A DNA stretch of 16,940 bases from CAYURR01 sp964446745 (lineage in GTDB: Bacteria; Bacillota; Clostridia; Lachnospirales; WQUN01), in assembly GCA_964446745.1 (NCBI GenBank), contig CAYURR010000046.1, positions 1 through 16,940 of the forward strand, in the 5' to 3' direction. How positions within the stretch are numbered: the first letter of the stretch is position 1; each line of letters starts with the position of its first letter. The notes under the pieces were generated by a model. The model had not been told where the DNA came from. It saw nothing but the letters and a program-made list of their open reading frames with translations, and did not search any database. Positions 6,738 to 15,407 of this stretch are shown one piece after another. Made by a program: the position numbers and the translations under genes.

Positions 6738-8244
6738 ACTCACTTGTGCCCGGTTTTACCAATCCCGTCTGGCCCAAACCCGTCACTGCTTGCTTTGTGC
6801 CGTCCTTCGTGTGATCCGTATAGCGCAGAAACCAACTCTCGAGCTGTTTTTTCATGTCGGCGATGACAGCCGTATACGCGACGCCCTCGTTGATTAGGTT
6901 GCGTTCCTCGTCCGGGTCATTTACAAGGTCATAGAACTCATGCTCGCCATATGGGTAACGGTGGATGTATTTATATTCCTTCGTACGAATCATGCGCACC
7001 GGTCCGTATTCATCCGCGATAACCACGGCATCCGAACCCATTTGCCCATCCGCTGCGCATATATCGTCAGTCGCCTCCCCATTTATCAAACTAGCAAAGC
7101 TCTGTCCCGGATAACTTTCGCGATCGGGCAGCTCCTCACCGAATAGCTCCGCAATAGTGGGCATTATGTCATAATGGCTGTACAGTCCAGCATTGACAGT
7201 TCCGGGTTTTATCCGACTTGGATAGGTCATTATCATCGGCACCTTTACCGCTGTATCGTACATATTCAGCGGGAAGGTGCCATTTCCTTTGCCAAAGATC
7301 CCATGATGCCCCATGCTCATGCCGTTGTCAGAGGTAAAGATGAACAGCGTATCCTCCCATATGCCCTTGGCTTTGAGGCACTCAACGATGCGCCCTATCC
7401 CAGCGTCCATCGCACTGATCGCCGCGTAATATCCGTGCAGATTTTCTCTGCGCTGCTCGGGGCTGTACTTAGAAGCCCATGAATGCGGTTCGACATTGGG
7501 TGTTGTGTTGAACGCACAGTCGTTATAGAGATCATAAAACTCCGCCGGATGCTGTTCCCTCTGCCAGGGCGCGTGCGGCGCTGTATAATGCACGCTCAGG
7601 TAAAACGGTTTATCCGCTTTGCCGGCCTGTATATGCCCATTTAAAAACGCGAGCGCATTGTCCGTTGTGTAATCGGTGATATATACATGGTCGAGCATCT
7701 CGAAGCAGTCGCCGGTCTTTACAATCGGATAATAATAGTTGTCTCCGCCCATTGCGTTGACCTTCCAGTATGTAAAACCCTTTTGTGGATTAAAAGCATC
7801 ACCGAGATGCCATTTGCCCGATAGCGCGCAGGTATAGCCGTTCTGTGCCAATATCTCTGTATACGCCGTATAGTCATCGATGTAGCGTATACCCTCGCAG
7901 TCCGACAGCTGCGACTTAGGCCAGTGATACTGCCATGGCAGTTCGGCCGTCTCCTCCGTAAATCGCTCACGCAGCGTTTCCGAGAGATCGGACGTCGAGA
8001 CATGCCCGTGCGCGATCCAGTCATGCACACCATGCTGCGATGGTATCTTACCGGTCATGATCGATGCGCGTGCGGGTGAACAAACCGGTGACGCGCAAAA
8101 GAAATTCGTGAACCGCATGCCCTCGCGTGCGAGCGCGTCAAGATTCGGGGTCTTGATGTCGGTATTGCCCGCACAGTGCATCGCCCAGTACCCCATGTCG
8201 TCGGCCATAACCATTACGATATTCATTGCCTGCTTGCCACTCAT
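6724..8244 (-). CDS. Type I sulfatase (alkaline phosphatase superfamily)
   Basis: This 506-residue sulfatase would hydrolyse sulfate esters. The N-terminal metal-binding DD is at 15-16 and the formylglycine motif is C55-S-P-A-R59, followed by ASIMTGKIPSQHGVHDW, the standard signature. A later SDNGMSMGHHGIFGKG gives the second metal-binding DNG and a conserved Lys. C55 is of the Cys type, which needs conversion to formylglycine by an anaerobic radical-SAM maturase or an FGE; no such gene is in the window. No signal peptide is present (MSGKQAMNIVMVMADD starts directly in the first strand), so the enzyme is probably cytoplasmic and acts on imported sulfated sugars or other small esters. GGAGGTG (8251-8257) lies 6 bases before the start. 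It runs opposite to the GHL6 operon but fits a shared glycan-degrading role, which is inference. Confidence 0.9.
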   Translation of the reverse strand: MSGKQAMNIVMVMADDMGYWAMHCAGNTDIKTPNLDALAREGMRFTNFFCASPVCSPARASIMTGKIPSQHGVHDWIAHGHVSTSDLSETLRERFTEETAELPWQYHWPKSQLSDCEGIRYIDDYTAYTEILAQNGYTCALSGKWHLGDAFNPQKGFTYWKVNAMGGDNYYYPIVKTGDCFEMLDHVYITDYTTDNALAFLNGHIQAGKADKPFYLSVHYTAPHAPWQREQHPAEFYDLYNDCAFNTTPNVEPHSWASKYSPEQRRENLHGYYAAISAMDAGIGRIVECLKAKGIWEDTLFIFTSDNGMSMGHHGIFGKGNGTFPLNMYDTAVKVPMIMTYPSRIKPGTVNAGLYSHYDIMPTIAELFGEELPDRESYPGQSFASLINGEATDDICAADGQMGSDAVVIADEYGPVRMIRTKEYKYIHRYPYGEHEFYDLVNDPDEERNLINEGVAYTAVIADMKKQLESWFLRYTDHTKDGTKQAVTGLGQTGLVKPGTSEFIRR

Positions 8245-8277
8245 TTTTCACACCTCCATTGTTTAATAATCTTTTTC

Positions 8278-8311
8278 TTGACTTTGGATAACATACAATT
8301 ATCATTATATT
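8278..8311 (+). promoter_or_regulatory. Possible promoter for the PilZ gene
   Basis: The AT-rich divergent gap contains TTGACT (8278-8283) and overlapping TTGGAT (8284-8289). From TTGGAT, a 16-base spacer leads to TATATT (8306-8311). Either element could serve as -35, but only the second has good spacing. No equally good match reads toward the sulfatase. Assignment is tentative. Confidence 0.35.
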
Positions 8312-8345
8312 AATAAAAATTCTAATACTCCGATAGGAGGTATAT

Positions 8346-8903
8346 ATGGCACTTCCGAATAGTTTTATAGGACAGGACGTAATCGTCCGAGACGCACAGG
8401 ATATTCAAATAGCCAAGAGCACCATCACCGCACACGACAGGCACAACATGAGCATCGATATCGACACCGAATTACCCGAGGCAATGCTCAATACATATGT
8501 CTCGATATTAATGTTTCCTCATGATACATCCCCTGTGGAATATCGTGGCCTGATACGAAAGATTGTTTCCTCGCGTACAACGATTTCGATATTTAAGGGC
8601 GAGGAGCTGCCCGGACGCGGTGCAAAACGCTATACGATAAATGCGCCTGCGGTCATCGATGCCGTAATGCTTATGCACAGGCGGCTCGCTCTATCCGTAC
8701 CGTTAGATATCAATATCATCAATATCAGTACCTCAGGCATGCTTTTTTCGAGTGAGGCCAACCTATTTGGCGGAGTGAATTCCGTTGTCTGCGTGCAACT
8801 ATTTATGAACGGACATCTGTCCGGCTTCGTCGCGCGCATTGTGCGCACAAAGCCTATTGACGGCGGCAAATCCTTTGAGTTTGCTTGTAAGTTTGTACAG
8901 TGA
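8346..8903 (+). CDS. PilZ-domain protein, likely c-di-GMP effector
   Basis: This 185-residue protein has an N-terminal region of about 85 residues (YcgR-N-like beta barrel, with VSILMF and EYRGLIRKI strands) and a C-terminal PilZ domain of about 90-185. Both c-di-GMP binding motifs are present: RxxxR at R91-R95 (RGAKR) and NxSxxG at N126-G131 (NISTSG). The order N-domain, PilZ is that of YcgR/DgrA-type proteins, which act as c-di-GMP brakes on motility or as adapters for exopolysaccharide export. There is no membrane segment. AGGAGG (8335-8340) is correctly spaced before ATG 8346. A GGDEF-EAL protein lies about 4.2 kb away in this window, so turnover and read-out genes are close but not in one operon. 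The stop is only 8 bases from the stop of the convergent codY. Confidence 0.85.
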   Translation: MALPNSFIGQDVIVRDAQDIQIAKSTITAHDRHNMSIDIDTELPEAMLNTYVSILMFPHDTSPVEYRGLIRKIVSSRTTISIFKGEELPGRGAKRYTINAPAVIDAVMLMHRRLALSVPLDINIINISTSGMLFSSEANLFGGVNSVVCVQLFMNGHLSGFVARIVRTKPIDGGKSFEFACKFVQ

Positions 8904-8911
8904 TACTATCC

Positions 8912-9736
8912 TTAGCCCATTTTTCCGAGCTCCGGTAATAAATATCTATTTAAGACTTTAATATATGTCCCCTTTGTGCCCAGTGAGCGCGTCTCTATCA
9001 GACCCGCGCTCTGGAGCTTTCGCAACCCGTTCACGATGGACGAGCGTGTAACATTGTGCCGATGTGCCACATGCCCCGCGATTACGATCCCGTTCGGTTC
9101 GTCATTGCTTCGGCTGCCGGGACCTTTCTGCTCAGCGCCATATTGAGACGCTTCCAATTCTTTGATCACATGTAGCACCGCGTCCAACTCCGAAAAAGAC
9201 AGCGCCCCGAGTGCTGAGCGCACCGCATTATGCATCTGAATCCCCTCGGCATCGTTATCGTCATTCATTCGGCGCATGATCAAAGACAATACGAGTAGGC
9301 ATGTCCTCGCGTTCTGTTCATCCGCGGCCGTGAACGCCTTACTTTTATGTTCGCTGCGTTTATACAGTATCAAGCTACCCAATGACTGTGCCATATTGCG
9401 TATCGGGAATATAAAAGAGCATAACCCGCCCATAGACGGATCATGCTCCGATAAATCATTTATAAGGATATCCATGTCGCGCTTCGGGCCGTGGATCGCA
9501 TTGATACGACCAAGCAGCGCGGCATCTATATACGCGGCGTTTTGGGCATACTGCACCGGCAACAGCATACGCTCGCCGGATTGTACGCAGTCGGCCAATA
9601 TCCTGCCATTTTTGTGTATGATCACGGCAGTTGCTTGCAAATAATCCCTGATTAACTTACATATGCTCAACAGCATCTCCGCAGGCCTGTCGGCTGTCTG
9701 CAGCAGACAGTCCAGAGCCCCCGTCAAATCAGCCAT
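8912..9736 (-). CDS. codY: GTP-sensing global transcriptional repressor CodY
   Basis: At 274 residues this is slightly longer than typical CodY (about 259). The N-terminal GAF-like sensor covers about 1-155 and a C-terminal winged helix covers about 215-265. The winged helix reads HNVTRSSIVNGLRKLQSAG and then LIETRSLGTKGTYIKVLN, which closely matches the highly conserved CodY DNA-binding segment. In the sensor, ERM (55-57) lines up with the Arg-Met pair that contacts branched-chain amino acids in Bacillus CodY, but most of the surrounding pocket is divergent. A polar insertion, QYGAEQKGPGSRSNDEPNG (198-216), lengthens the linker before the HTH. CodY represses nutrient-acquisition and amino-acid genes when isoleucine/valine and GTP are plentiful. 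It lies 79 bases downstream of topA in the same direction, the usual clostridial context. Its ribosome binding site is weak (GGGATGG upstream). Confidence 0.9.
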   Translation of the reverse strand: MADLTGALDCLLQTADRPAEMLLSICKLIRDYLQATAVIIHKNGRILADCVQSGERMLLPVQYAQNAAYIDAALLGRINAIHGPKRDMDILINDLSEHDPSMGGLCSFIFPIRNMAQSLGSLILYKRSEHKSKAFTAADEQNARTCLLVLSLIMRRMNDDNDAEGIQMHNAVRSALGALSFSELDAVLHVIKELEASQYGAEQKGPGSRSNDEPNGIVIAGHVAHRHNVTRSSIVNGLRKLQSAGLIETRSLGTKGTYIKVLNRYLLPELGKMG

Positions 9737-9766
9737 TATTATCCCATCCCAACGGGGCCCATCAGC

Positions 9767-9834
9767 CCTTTATTCCGGCCTCTCGTGCTATTTTACTCCG
9801 GCTTTTCATACCATTTTATTCTAGCTTTTCATAC
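9767..9834. repeat. Degenerate 23-base tandem repeat over the topA stop codon
   Basis: Units at 9790-9811 and 9813-9834 match at 19 of 22 positions with a period of 23 bases. A third, more decayed unit at 9767-9788 matches the middle one at 15 of 22. The rightmost unit includes the topA stop codon (9816-9818) and its last codons. It looks like a local slippage duplication that then diverged, since 23 is not a multiple of 3 and only one unit is coding. Confidence 0.6.
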
Positions 9835-11876
9835 TTGCACTGTGCGTTCGCGCAGACCACGCGCCGTTTCTTCGTCCCCTTCTCGACCAAGAACCCGCCG
9901 CATGCAGGGCAGATCTCGCCGGTCGGCAGATCCCATGACATGAAGTCGCATTCTGGATTGCGCTCGCAGCCGTAATATTTACGGCCCTTCTTGGATTTTT
10001 TGATCATGACCTTTGCGTTACAGCGCGGACAATTCATGCCGGCCTCTTCCAAAAGGGGCTTTGCGTTCTTGCACTCCGGAAAGCCCGGACACGCCAAAAA
10101 CTTTCCGAATTTGCCGAACTTTATAACCATGTTGCGACCGCAGTTTTCGCAGAGGATATCGGTCTTTTCGTCTGCGACTTCGATGTCGCCGATATTCTGT
10201 TCCGCGATATCAAGCTGCTCCTTGAACGGCCCATAGAAATGATGCATGACGGACTTCCAGCCCATCTCGCCATCCTCGACCTTATCGAGGTCATCCTCCA
10301 TCTTTGCGGTGAAGTCGATGTCCACGATGTCGGAGAAATTTTCGCTCATGATGTCGTTTACAATCTCGCCGAGCTCGGTCGGGTAGAATACCTTGCTTTC
10401 CTTTGACACATAGCCGCGCGACACTATATTAGTTATCGTGGCTGCGTAGGTACTGGGCCTACCGATCCCGAGCTCCTCCATCGTCTTTACGAGATTTGCC
10501 TCGGTAAAGCGCGGAGGCGGTGATGTGAAATGCTGAGCAGGCTTGTATTCCTTGGCCTTGAGCTCCGCACCCTGCTCGAGCTTCGGAATCTTGACATCAT
10601 CGTCGGCTTCCTCATTCTTTTTATAGATCGTCAGATAGCCCGGAAATCTTAAGATCGAGCCCGTCGCACGGAAAACATAAGTGCCACAGGCGAGCTTTAC
10701 ATTCAATGTATCATAAACCGCGGGCGACATCTGTGAGGCTATAAAACGCTCCCATATGAGCTTATAGAGTTTGTATTGATCCTTCGATAATGAGGACATC
10801 ACCTCTTCGGGTGTCAAATCCGGGTACGATGGGCGTATCGCCTCATGCGCGTCCTGTGAGCGGCCCTTTGACTTATACTCGGGGCGCTCCGGATTCAGGT
10901 ATTCGTCACCGTGTTCGGTCTTTATATATGTCTTTGCTTGCTCGTACGCCTCGTCCGATATGCGCACGGAGTCCGTTCTGATATATGTGACGAGACCGAT
11001 AGAGCCCTTGCCCTTTACCTCGACACCCTCATAGAGCTGCTGCGCGAGCGACATGATCTTTTGCGCGGTATAGCCTAAAAGCTTTGAGGCCTCCTGTTGC
11101 ATCGTGCTGGTTGTAAACGGAGGTACGGGCTTCTTGTGTCTTGTGCCCGTCTTGATCTCGCTGACCGTAAAGGTCTTATCCTTTATCGCATCCACGATCA
11201 CGTTGACCTGTTCCTCGGTCTTTAGTTCTACCTTGTTGTTGTCGTTGCTGTTGTATTTAGCGGTGAAGCTCTCCTTGCCCGATGCGAGCACAACATCGAG
11301 CGTCCAGTATTCCTCGGGGATGAAGTTTTGTATCTCGTCCTCACGGTCGCATATCATTTTTAGCGCGACGGACTGTACACGCCCTGCGCTCAAGCCCTTC
11401 TTGACCTTTTTCCAGAGAAGCGGACTGATCTTGTAACCCAATATGCGATCGAGCGCACGGCGTGCCTGTTGCGCGTCGACGAGGTTGTTGTCTATATCGC
11501 GTGCCTGCTTGATGGATTTTGTGACCGCGGATTTCGTTATCTCATTAAACGTTATGCGCATCGTCTTGCTGTGATCGAGCTTCAACGCCTGCATCAGATG
11601 CCAACTGATAGCCTCGCCCTCGCGGTCAGGGTCTGTCGCGAGATATATGCGGTCGCTATTCTTGGCTTCCTTGCGCAGCTTTGAAAGGATGTCACCCTTC
11701 CCGCGTATCGTTATATATTTCGGTTCGAAATCATTGTCTACATCTATGCCCAGTTCGCTCTTGGGCAGATCCCTCACATGCCCCACTGAAGCTTCTATCT
11801 TGTAATTGCTTCCTAAAAATTTCTTCAGCGTTTTCGCCTTTGCGGGCGACTCTACGATGACCAAGTTCTTTGGCAT
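9816..11876 (-). CDS. topA: DNA topoisomerase I (type IA)
   Basis: This 686-residue enzyme relaxes negative supercoils by transient single-strand cleavage. The TOPRIM domain has E9 and the DPDREGE metal motif (D82, D84, E86). The catalytic Tyr is Y298 in GLVTYIRTDS, with R300 beside it. Domain II/III features include SAGRVQSVALK (163-173) and GIGRPSTYAATI. The C terminus carries three Cys4-type zinc ribbons, starting CENCG, CPRCN and CPACG, each followed by its second Cys pair, as in most Bacillota enzymes. GGAGG (11887-11891) lies 10 bases before ATG 11876. It is 34 bases downstream of dprA and likely cotranscribed with it. The protein is complete and of normal length. Confidence 0.97.
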   Translation of the reverse strand: MPKNLVIVESPAKAKTLKKFLGSNYKIEASVGHVRDLPKSELGIDVDNDFEPKYITIRGKGDILSKLRKEAKNSDRIYLATDPDREGEAISWHLMQALKLDHSKTMRITFNEITKSAVTKSIKQARDIDNNLVDAQQARRALDRILGYKISPLLWKKVKKGLSAGRVQSVALKMICDREDEIQNFIPEEYWTLDVVLASGKESFTAKYNSNDNNKVELKTEEQVNVIVDAIKDKTFTVSEIKTGTRHKKPVPPFTTSTMQQEASKLLGYTAQKIMSLAQQLYEGVEVKGKGSIGLVTYIRTDSVRISDEAYEQAKTYIKTEHGDEYLNPERPEYKSKGRSQDAHEAIRPSYPDLTPEEVMSSLSKDQYKLYKLIWERFIASQMSPAVYDTLNVKLACGTYVFRATGSILRFPGYLTIYKKNEEADDDVKIPKLEQGAELKAKEYKPAQHFTSPPPRFTEANLVKTMEELGIGRPSTYAATITNIVSRGYVSKESKVFYPTELGEIVNDIMSENFSDIVDIDFTAKMEDDLDKVEDGEMGWKSVMHHFYGPFKEQLDIAEQNIGDIEVADEKTDILCENCGRNMVIKFGKFGKFLACPGFPECKNAKPLLEEAGMNCPRCNAKVMIKKSKKGRKYYGCERNPECDFMSWDLPTGEICPACGGFLVEKGTKKRRVVCANAQCKYEKLE

Positions 11877-11910
11877 GTAAATATAACCTCCAGCATTTCA
11901 TTTCGTGATT

Positions 11911-13002
11911 TTATACGGTTCTTATGAACCTATTGCCGGGCAGCTTCCGAATAAGCCCCTTCAATTCTAACAATGTCAGTATATAATTTACCGTATTCGG
12001 TTGTGCATTTGTCCTTCCAAGGATCGTATCATAAGAAACAGGGGCAAAACCTACGACATCATATAATAATTTTTCTTCCGGTGCAAGCATTCCTGAGACT
12101 TTTTCAACAGACCGTTCCTCTGTTTTTTCGGGATCGATACCCAAAAGCCGCAAAACATCCGCATATTCCGACAGTACGATCGCACCGTCCTTTATTAGCT
12201 CATTCGTACCGCCGCTGAGTTTACTCGTTATATTACCGGGCACGGCCATCACATCCCTGCCCTGCTCGAGTGCCGCGCTGACCGTTATCAATGTGCCGCT
12301 GCGCTTTGCGGCCTCTGTGACGATCACGGCTGACGACAGCCCGCTGATGATACGGTTACGCGCCGGAAAAAATCCCGGCATTGGTTGTGTCTGCGGCGGA
12401 TACTCGGAGATCACACAGCCATTATCGCGTATCCGATCGCGTAGCGCTTTATTTTCCGGCGGATAACAGACATCGACGCCGCAGCCCAACACGGCCACCG
12501 TAATACCTCCGCCCTCGAGTGCACCCTTATGTGCCATGCTGTCTATGCCGCGCGCCATACCGCTTACGACCGCTACGCCGTGCTGCGCAAGATATTTCGC
12601 GAGCTCGTGCGAGACAGTCTTGCCATATTCAGTACAATGACGCGAGCCGATGATGCTCACACAGGGCAGATCGGGATCGGGCAGCGTCCCCGACACAAAC
12701 AACACCGTGGGCGGATCGAATATGCTCTTTAACTGCTGCGGATAATCCGGATTCGTAATACCCACAAACCCGATATTACGCTTAGCGAGGCCGTCAGCAT
12801 ATGCGATGATCCTGTCCTGATCCCTGTTTGCGCAGATCATATTTACATTATGCTCCGATATCCCCTTAACGACACGCAACGCCTCGGGCGTAGCCCTAAA
12901 AATAGCCTCCGCACTGCCGAATACCTTTAGCAACTCGGCCTGTTTTCTATTGCCCAGGCCTTCGATCATCGAAAGCCACAGTATATATAGATGCTCGTTC
13001 AT
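11911..13002 (-). CDS. dprA: DNA processing protein DprA/Smf
   Basis: DprA loads RecA onto incoming single-stranded DNA during transformation and is widespread even in bacteria not known to be competent. This 363-residue version has an N-terminal helix-hairpin-helix/SAM-like region (1-70), a Rossmann-like DprA core (85-285) with SIIGSRHCTEYG (116-127), SGMARGID (147-154), AVLGCGVDVCYPPEN (170-184) and FFPARNRIISGLS (211-223), and a C-terminal winged helix (305-363). ATG 13002 is chosen over the in-frame GTG at 13029 because AGAGG (13008-13012) and GAGGAG (13015-13020) lie just upstream of it, while no site precedes the GTG. It is the first gene after the terminator at 13041-13092, so it must have its own promoter nearby or receive read-through; I see no convincing promoter in the short gap. 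Confidence 0.95.
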   Translation of the reverse strand: MNEHLYILWLSMIEGLGNRKQAELLKVFGSAEAIFRATPEALRVVKGISEHNVNMICANRDQDRIIAYADGLAKRNIGFVGITNPDYPQQLKSIFDPPTVLFVSGTLPDPDLPCVSIIGSRHCTEYGKTVSHELAKYLAQHGVAVVSGMARGIDSMAHKGALEGGGITVAVLGCGVDVCYPPENKALRDRIRDNGCVISEYPPQTQPMPGFFPARNRIISGLSSAVIVTEAAKRSGTLITVSAALEQGRDVMAVPGNITSKLSGGTNELIKDGAIVLSEYADVLRLLGIDPEKTEERSVEKVSGMLAPEEKLLYDVVGFAPVSYDTILGRTNAQPNTVNYILTLLELKGLIRKLPGNRFIRTV

Positions 13003-13040
13003 TACGGCCTCTTTCTCCTCTGCAAACACGGTTTAGCAAT

Positions 13041-13092
13041 AAAGCAAAAACCATGAATAAACGCAGGAGCTTTCCTGTAATATTCATGGTTT
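13041..13092 (-). terminator. Intrinsic terminator after the GGDEF-EAL gene
   Basis: A perfect 12-base outer stem pairs 13048-13059 with 13081-13092 (AAACCATGAATA and its complement). An inner 5-base stem, CAGGA/TCCTG, has a 4-base loop. Read on the minus strand, the hairpin is followed by a T-rich run (TTTTTGCTTTATT). It lies just after the stop of the GGDEF-EAL gene and before dprA. Confidence 0.9.
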
Positions 13093-13098
13093 CTATAT

Positions 13099-15381
13099 TT
13101 ATCGCGCCATAAGCTTCTGCGTTAGTTCATCGATAGGCAGCGGTTTTGAATAGTAGTAGCCCTGTACGACATCACAGCCAAGGCTCCACAAGAAATCTAT
13201 AGTCTCCTTTGTCTCTACGCCCTCAGCGACGGTCTTTATGCCGAGCTCGTGCGCCATCTTCATGACGTTAGAAATAACGACACCGGAGCGACTCATATCA
13301 TGCGTGGCAATAAAAAACGCGCGGTCGATTTTTATTACGTCTATAGGCAGGTTCTTTAAAAGACCGAGCGATGAATATCCTGTGCCGAAATCATCCATCG
13401 ACAGTGTAAATCCCTTTGCATGCAACTGGTCAAGAACCTTTAATATCAATTCCTCATTGCCGAACATCGTAGACTCCGTGAGCTCTATCTCCAGATACTT
13501 ATGCGGCACACCATATTTATCCGCTATCGAACAGAGGTCGTCGACAAAATGCGGATTGTTCAAATGATGCCGTGAAAAGTTTACAGAGATATCGACCGGT
13601 GTAATCTTGTTGTCTATCCAATTCCTCAATATACCGCATACACGCTCAAACATATACATATCGAGCTGCACGATAAAGCCGTTCTGTTCAAACAGCGGGA
13701 TGAATTTGCCAGGATAGACCACATCGACATTTTTATCATGCCAGCGCACGAGCGCCTCTGCACCGTCGATCTGCTCATCGGACAGCCTGTATTTGGGCTG
13801 TAAAAACACCCTGAACTCCTCGTTGAACAACGCGTTCTCCATGTTGTTCTCGATCTCTTTTTCCTCGACGAGACGGCTGTGCAGGTGCTCGTTATATACC
13901 GACACCGGGGTATTTATCGTCGCCTTTGCGATGCGGTGTGTGAAATTGACCTTCTCGAGCATCGAGTTGATATCCGCGTCACCGGGTTCTACCATGTATA
14001 TACCGTACTTGAACTCGAGCCGGTAATTACCGAGCATTTCGGATGTATTGGCCTTTATCAGCGCCTCAAATCTGTCGGATTCACGCTGCAGATCAACCAA
14101 CTCATATTCGCCCATCATAATAAACTCATCAGCATTTATGCGCGCATACAGACAACCGGCCGATTCGGCTATCTCACGCAGTGATTGAGCCACGGCATTT
14201 ATTACCTTGTCGCCCATGTCAAAATCGTACATTTCGTTGATGAGCTTAAATTTAACCATATCTATTTTAACAAGAATATGTTTCTTCTCGTTGTTTTCGT
14301 TAAGGAGTTTCTTGCAATCGATTTTAAACTTTGCCATGTTGGGTATGCCGGTCAGCTCGTCACTGAACGCCATCTTCTCGAGCTTATCCATGTATGCGGC
14401 AAAGATACGATCAGAATTTAACTTTTGAACCAAAATAAATCCGATCATAAAGCCAAATAACAGCACCACCGTGACGATGAGCACCGTAGCCTGCTTTGTG
14501 ATCCTAAATGCGTCCTCGGATATTACATTCTCAGGCACAATCGTAAATATGTACCAATCATTTATACCCAAGTATTTATAATGCATAAACCGTTTTTCCG
14601 TACCAAGCATGTAATACGCGGAGCCGGGCTTTTGCTCCTTGACATTTGACTTGATCGTTTCTAAATCATCAAGGTCAGAGAATACTGCATCTTCCCAGGA
14701 CTCGAACAAATTATTGCCGTCTGTAACGGTATATTTTGAACGCGTACCCGCAATCATATCCCCGTTTGCATCGGTTACAAAGCTGTAACCATTGTTATCA
14801 AATGACGGTAGGAGCAGCGTGGACAGCCTCGTTGAATTGTATGTACCGATGATAGCACCCACGATCTTGCCATCATGATATAGCGGTGTCGACAGCGGGA
14901 TAATCGTATCGTCTCTGATAGGTGATTTCATCGCCTCACCGATGCTTGTCGCACCTGCGATTGCAGATTTGAAGTTCTTGCTTTCAGAGAGGTCGATGCG
15001 TTTGCCAGTATTCAAAACGGCATCCCCGTTTAAGTCTACTATCGTTAGATATTCAAATTTAGAGTTTTTTATAAACCTGTTGAGAAGGTGTGAGAGCTTT
15101 TCGGCGTTTTGAAGCACTTCTATTTCTAATAAGTCCTCGTTCCATATATCAAAAACCGTTGTGATACCCTCAGCTATAACAATGATCGAGGTATAATCCG
15201 CCTCGATCTCCGAGGTAAAGTTAAAGGTTTGCTGATCGATTACCTCGAGCATCGTTTTGGAGGTGGATGCCGCGAGGTCTTTTTTAAGCTGGCTATGATA
15301 ACGGAACAGCATCGTCACCACGAGCCCCATGATCACTATCAATATAATCGACAGTACCAATGCGTTTTGTTTAGTCCTCAC
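13099..15381 (-). CDS. Membrane Cache-GGDEF-EAL protein, probable c-di-GMP phosphodiesterase
   Basis: This 760-residue protein has a transmembrane helix at 8-26, an extracytoplasmic double-Cache-like sensor at about 30-295, a second helix at 298-318, a GGDEF domain at about 335-495 and an EAL domain at about 512-760. The cyclase signature is degraded to INADEF (N416, A417 replace the two Gly), although the upstream DFDMGDKVINAVAQ segment is normal. Such domains usually lose cyclase activity and may bind GTP as a regulator. The EAL domain keeps its catalytic set: EALVRW (E542), NFSRHHL (N601), ELTES (E633, E636), DDFGTGYSSL (D663, D664), KIDR (K684, D686), AEGVET (E720) and QGYYYSKPL (Q740). 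The predicted net activity is c-di-GMP hydrolysis controlled by an outside ligand. It starts with GTG, preceded by GGGGGTGG (15386-15393), 26 bases after the GGGtGRT gene, and may share its transcript. Confidence 0.9.
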   Translation of the reverse strand: MRTKQNALVLSIILIVIMGLVVTMLFRYHSQLKKDLAASTSKTMLEVIDQQTFNFTSEIEADYTSIIVIAEGITTVFDIWNEDLLEIEVLQNAEKLSHLLNRFIKNSKFEYLTIVDLNGDAVLNTGKRIDLSESKNFKSAIAGATSIGEAMKSPIRDDTIIPLSTPLYHDGKIVGAIIGTYNSTRLSTLLLPSFDNNGYSFVTDANGDMIAGTRSKYTVTDGNNLFESWEDAVFSDLDDLETIKSNVKEQKPGSAYYMLGTEKRFMHYKYLGINDWYIFTIVPENVISEDAFRITKQATVLIVTVVLLFGFMIGFILVQKLNSDRIFAAYMDKLEKMAFSDELTGIPNMAKFKIDCKKLLNENNEKKHILVKIDMVKFKLINEMYDFDMGDKVINAVAQSLREIAESAGCLYARINADEFIMMGEYELVDLQRESDRFEALIKANTSEMLGNYRLEFKYGIYMVEPGDADINSMLEKVNFTHRIAKATINTPVSVYNEHLHSRLVEEKEIENNMENALFNEEFRVFLQPKYRLSDEQIDGAEALVRWHDKNVDVVYPGKFIPLFEQNGFIVQLDMYMFERVCGILRNWIDNKITPVDISVNFSRHHLNNPHFVDDLCSIADKYGVPHKYLEIELTESTMFGNEELILKVLDQLHAKGFTLSMDDFGTGYSSLGLLKNLPIDVIKIDRAFFIATHDMSRSGVVISNVMKMAHELGIKTVAEGVETKETIDFLWSLGCDVVQGYYYSKPLPIDELTQKLMAR

Positions 15382-15407
15382 GCAACCACCCCCATTACGA
15401 TTTTATA

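Noticed and set aside
8307..8321. Possible CodY box in the sulfatase-pilZ gap
   Set aside because: Only about 10 of 15 positions match AATTTTCWGAAAATT, which is expected by chance in an AT-rich gap.
13003..13029. GTG at 13029 as the dprA start
   Set aside because: No ribosome binding site precedes it, while two purine-rich sites lie just before ATG 13002.
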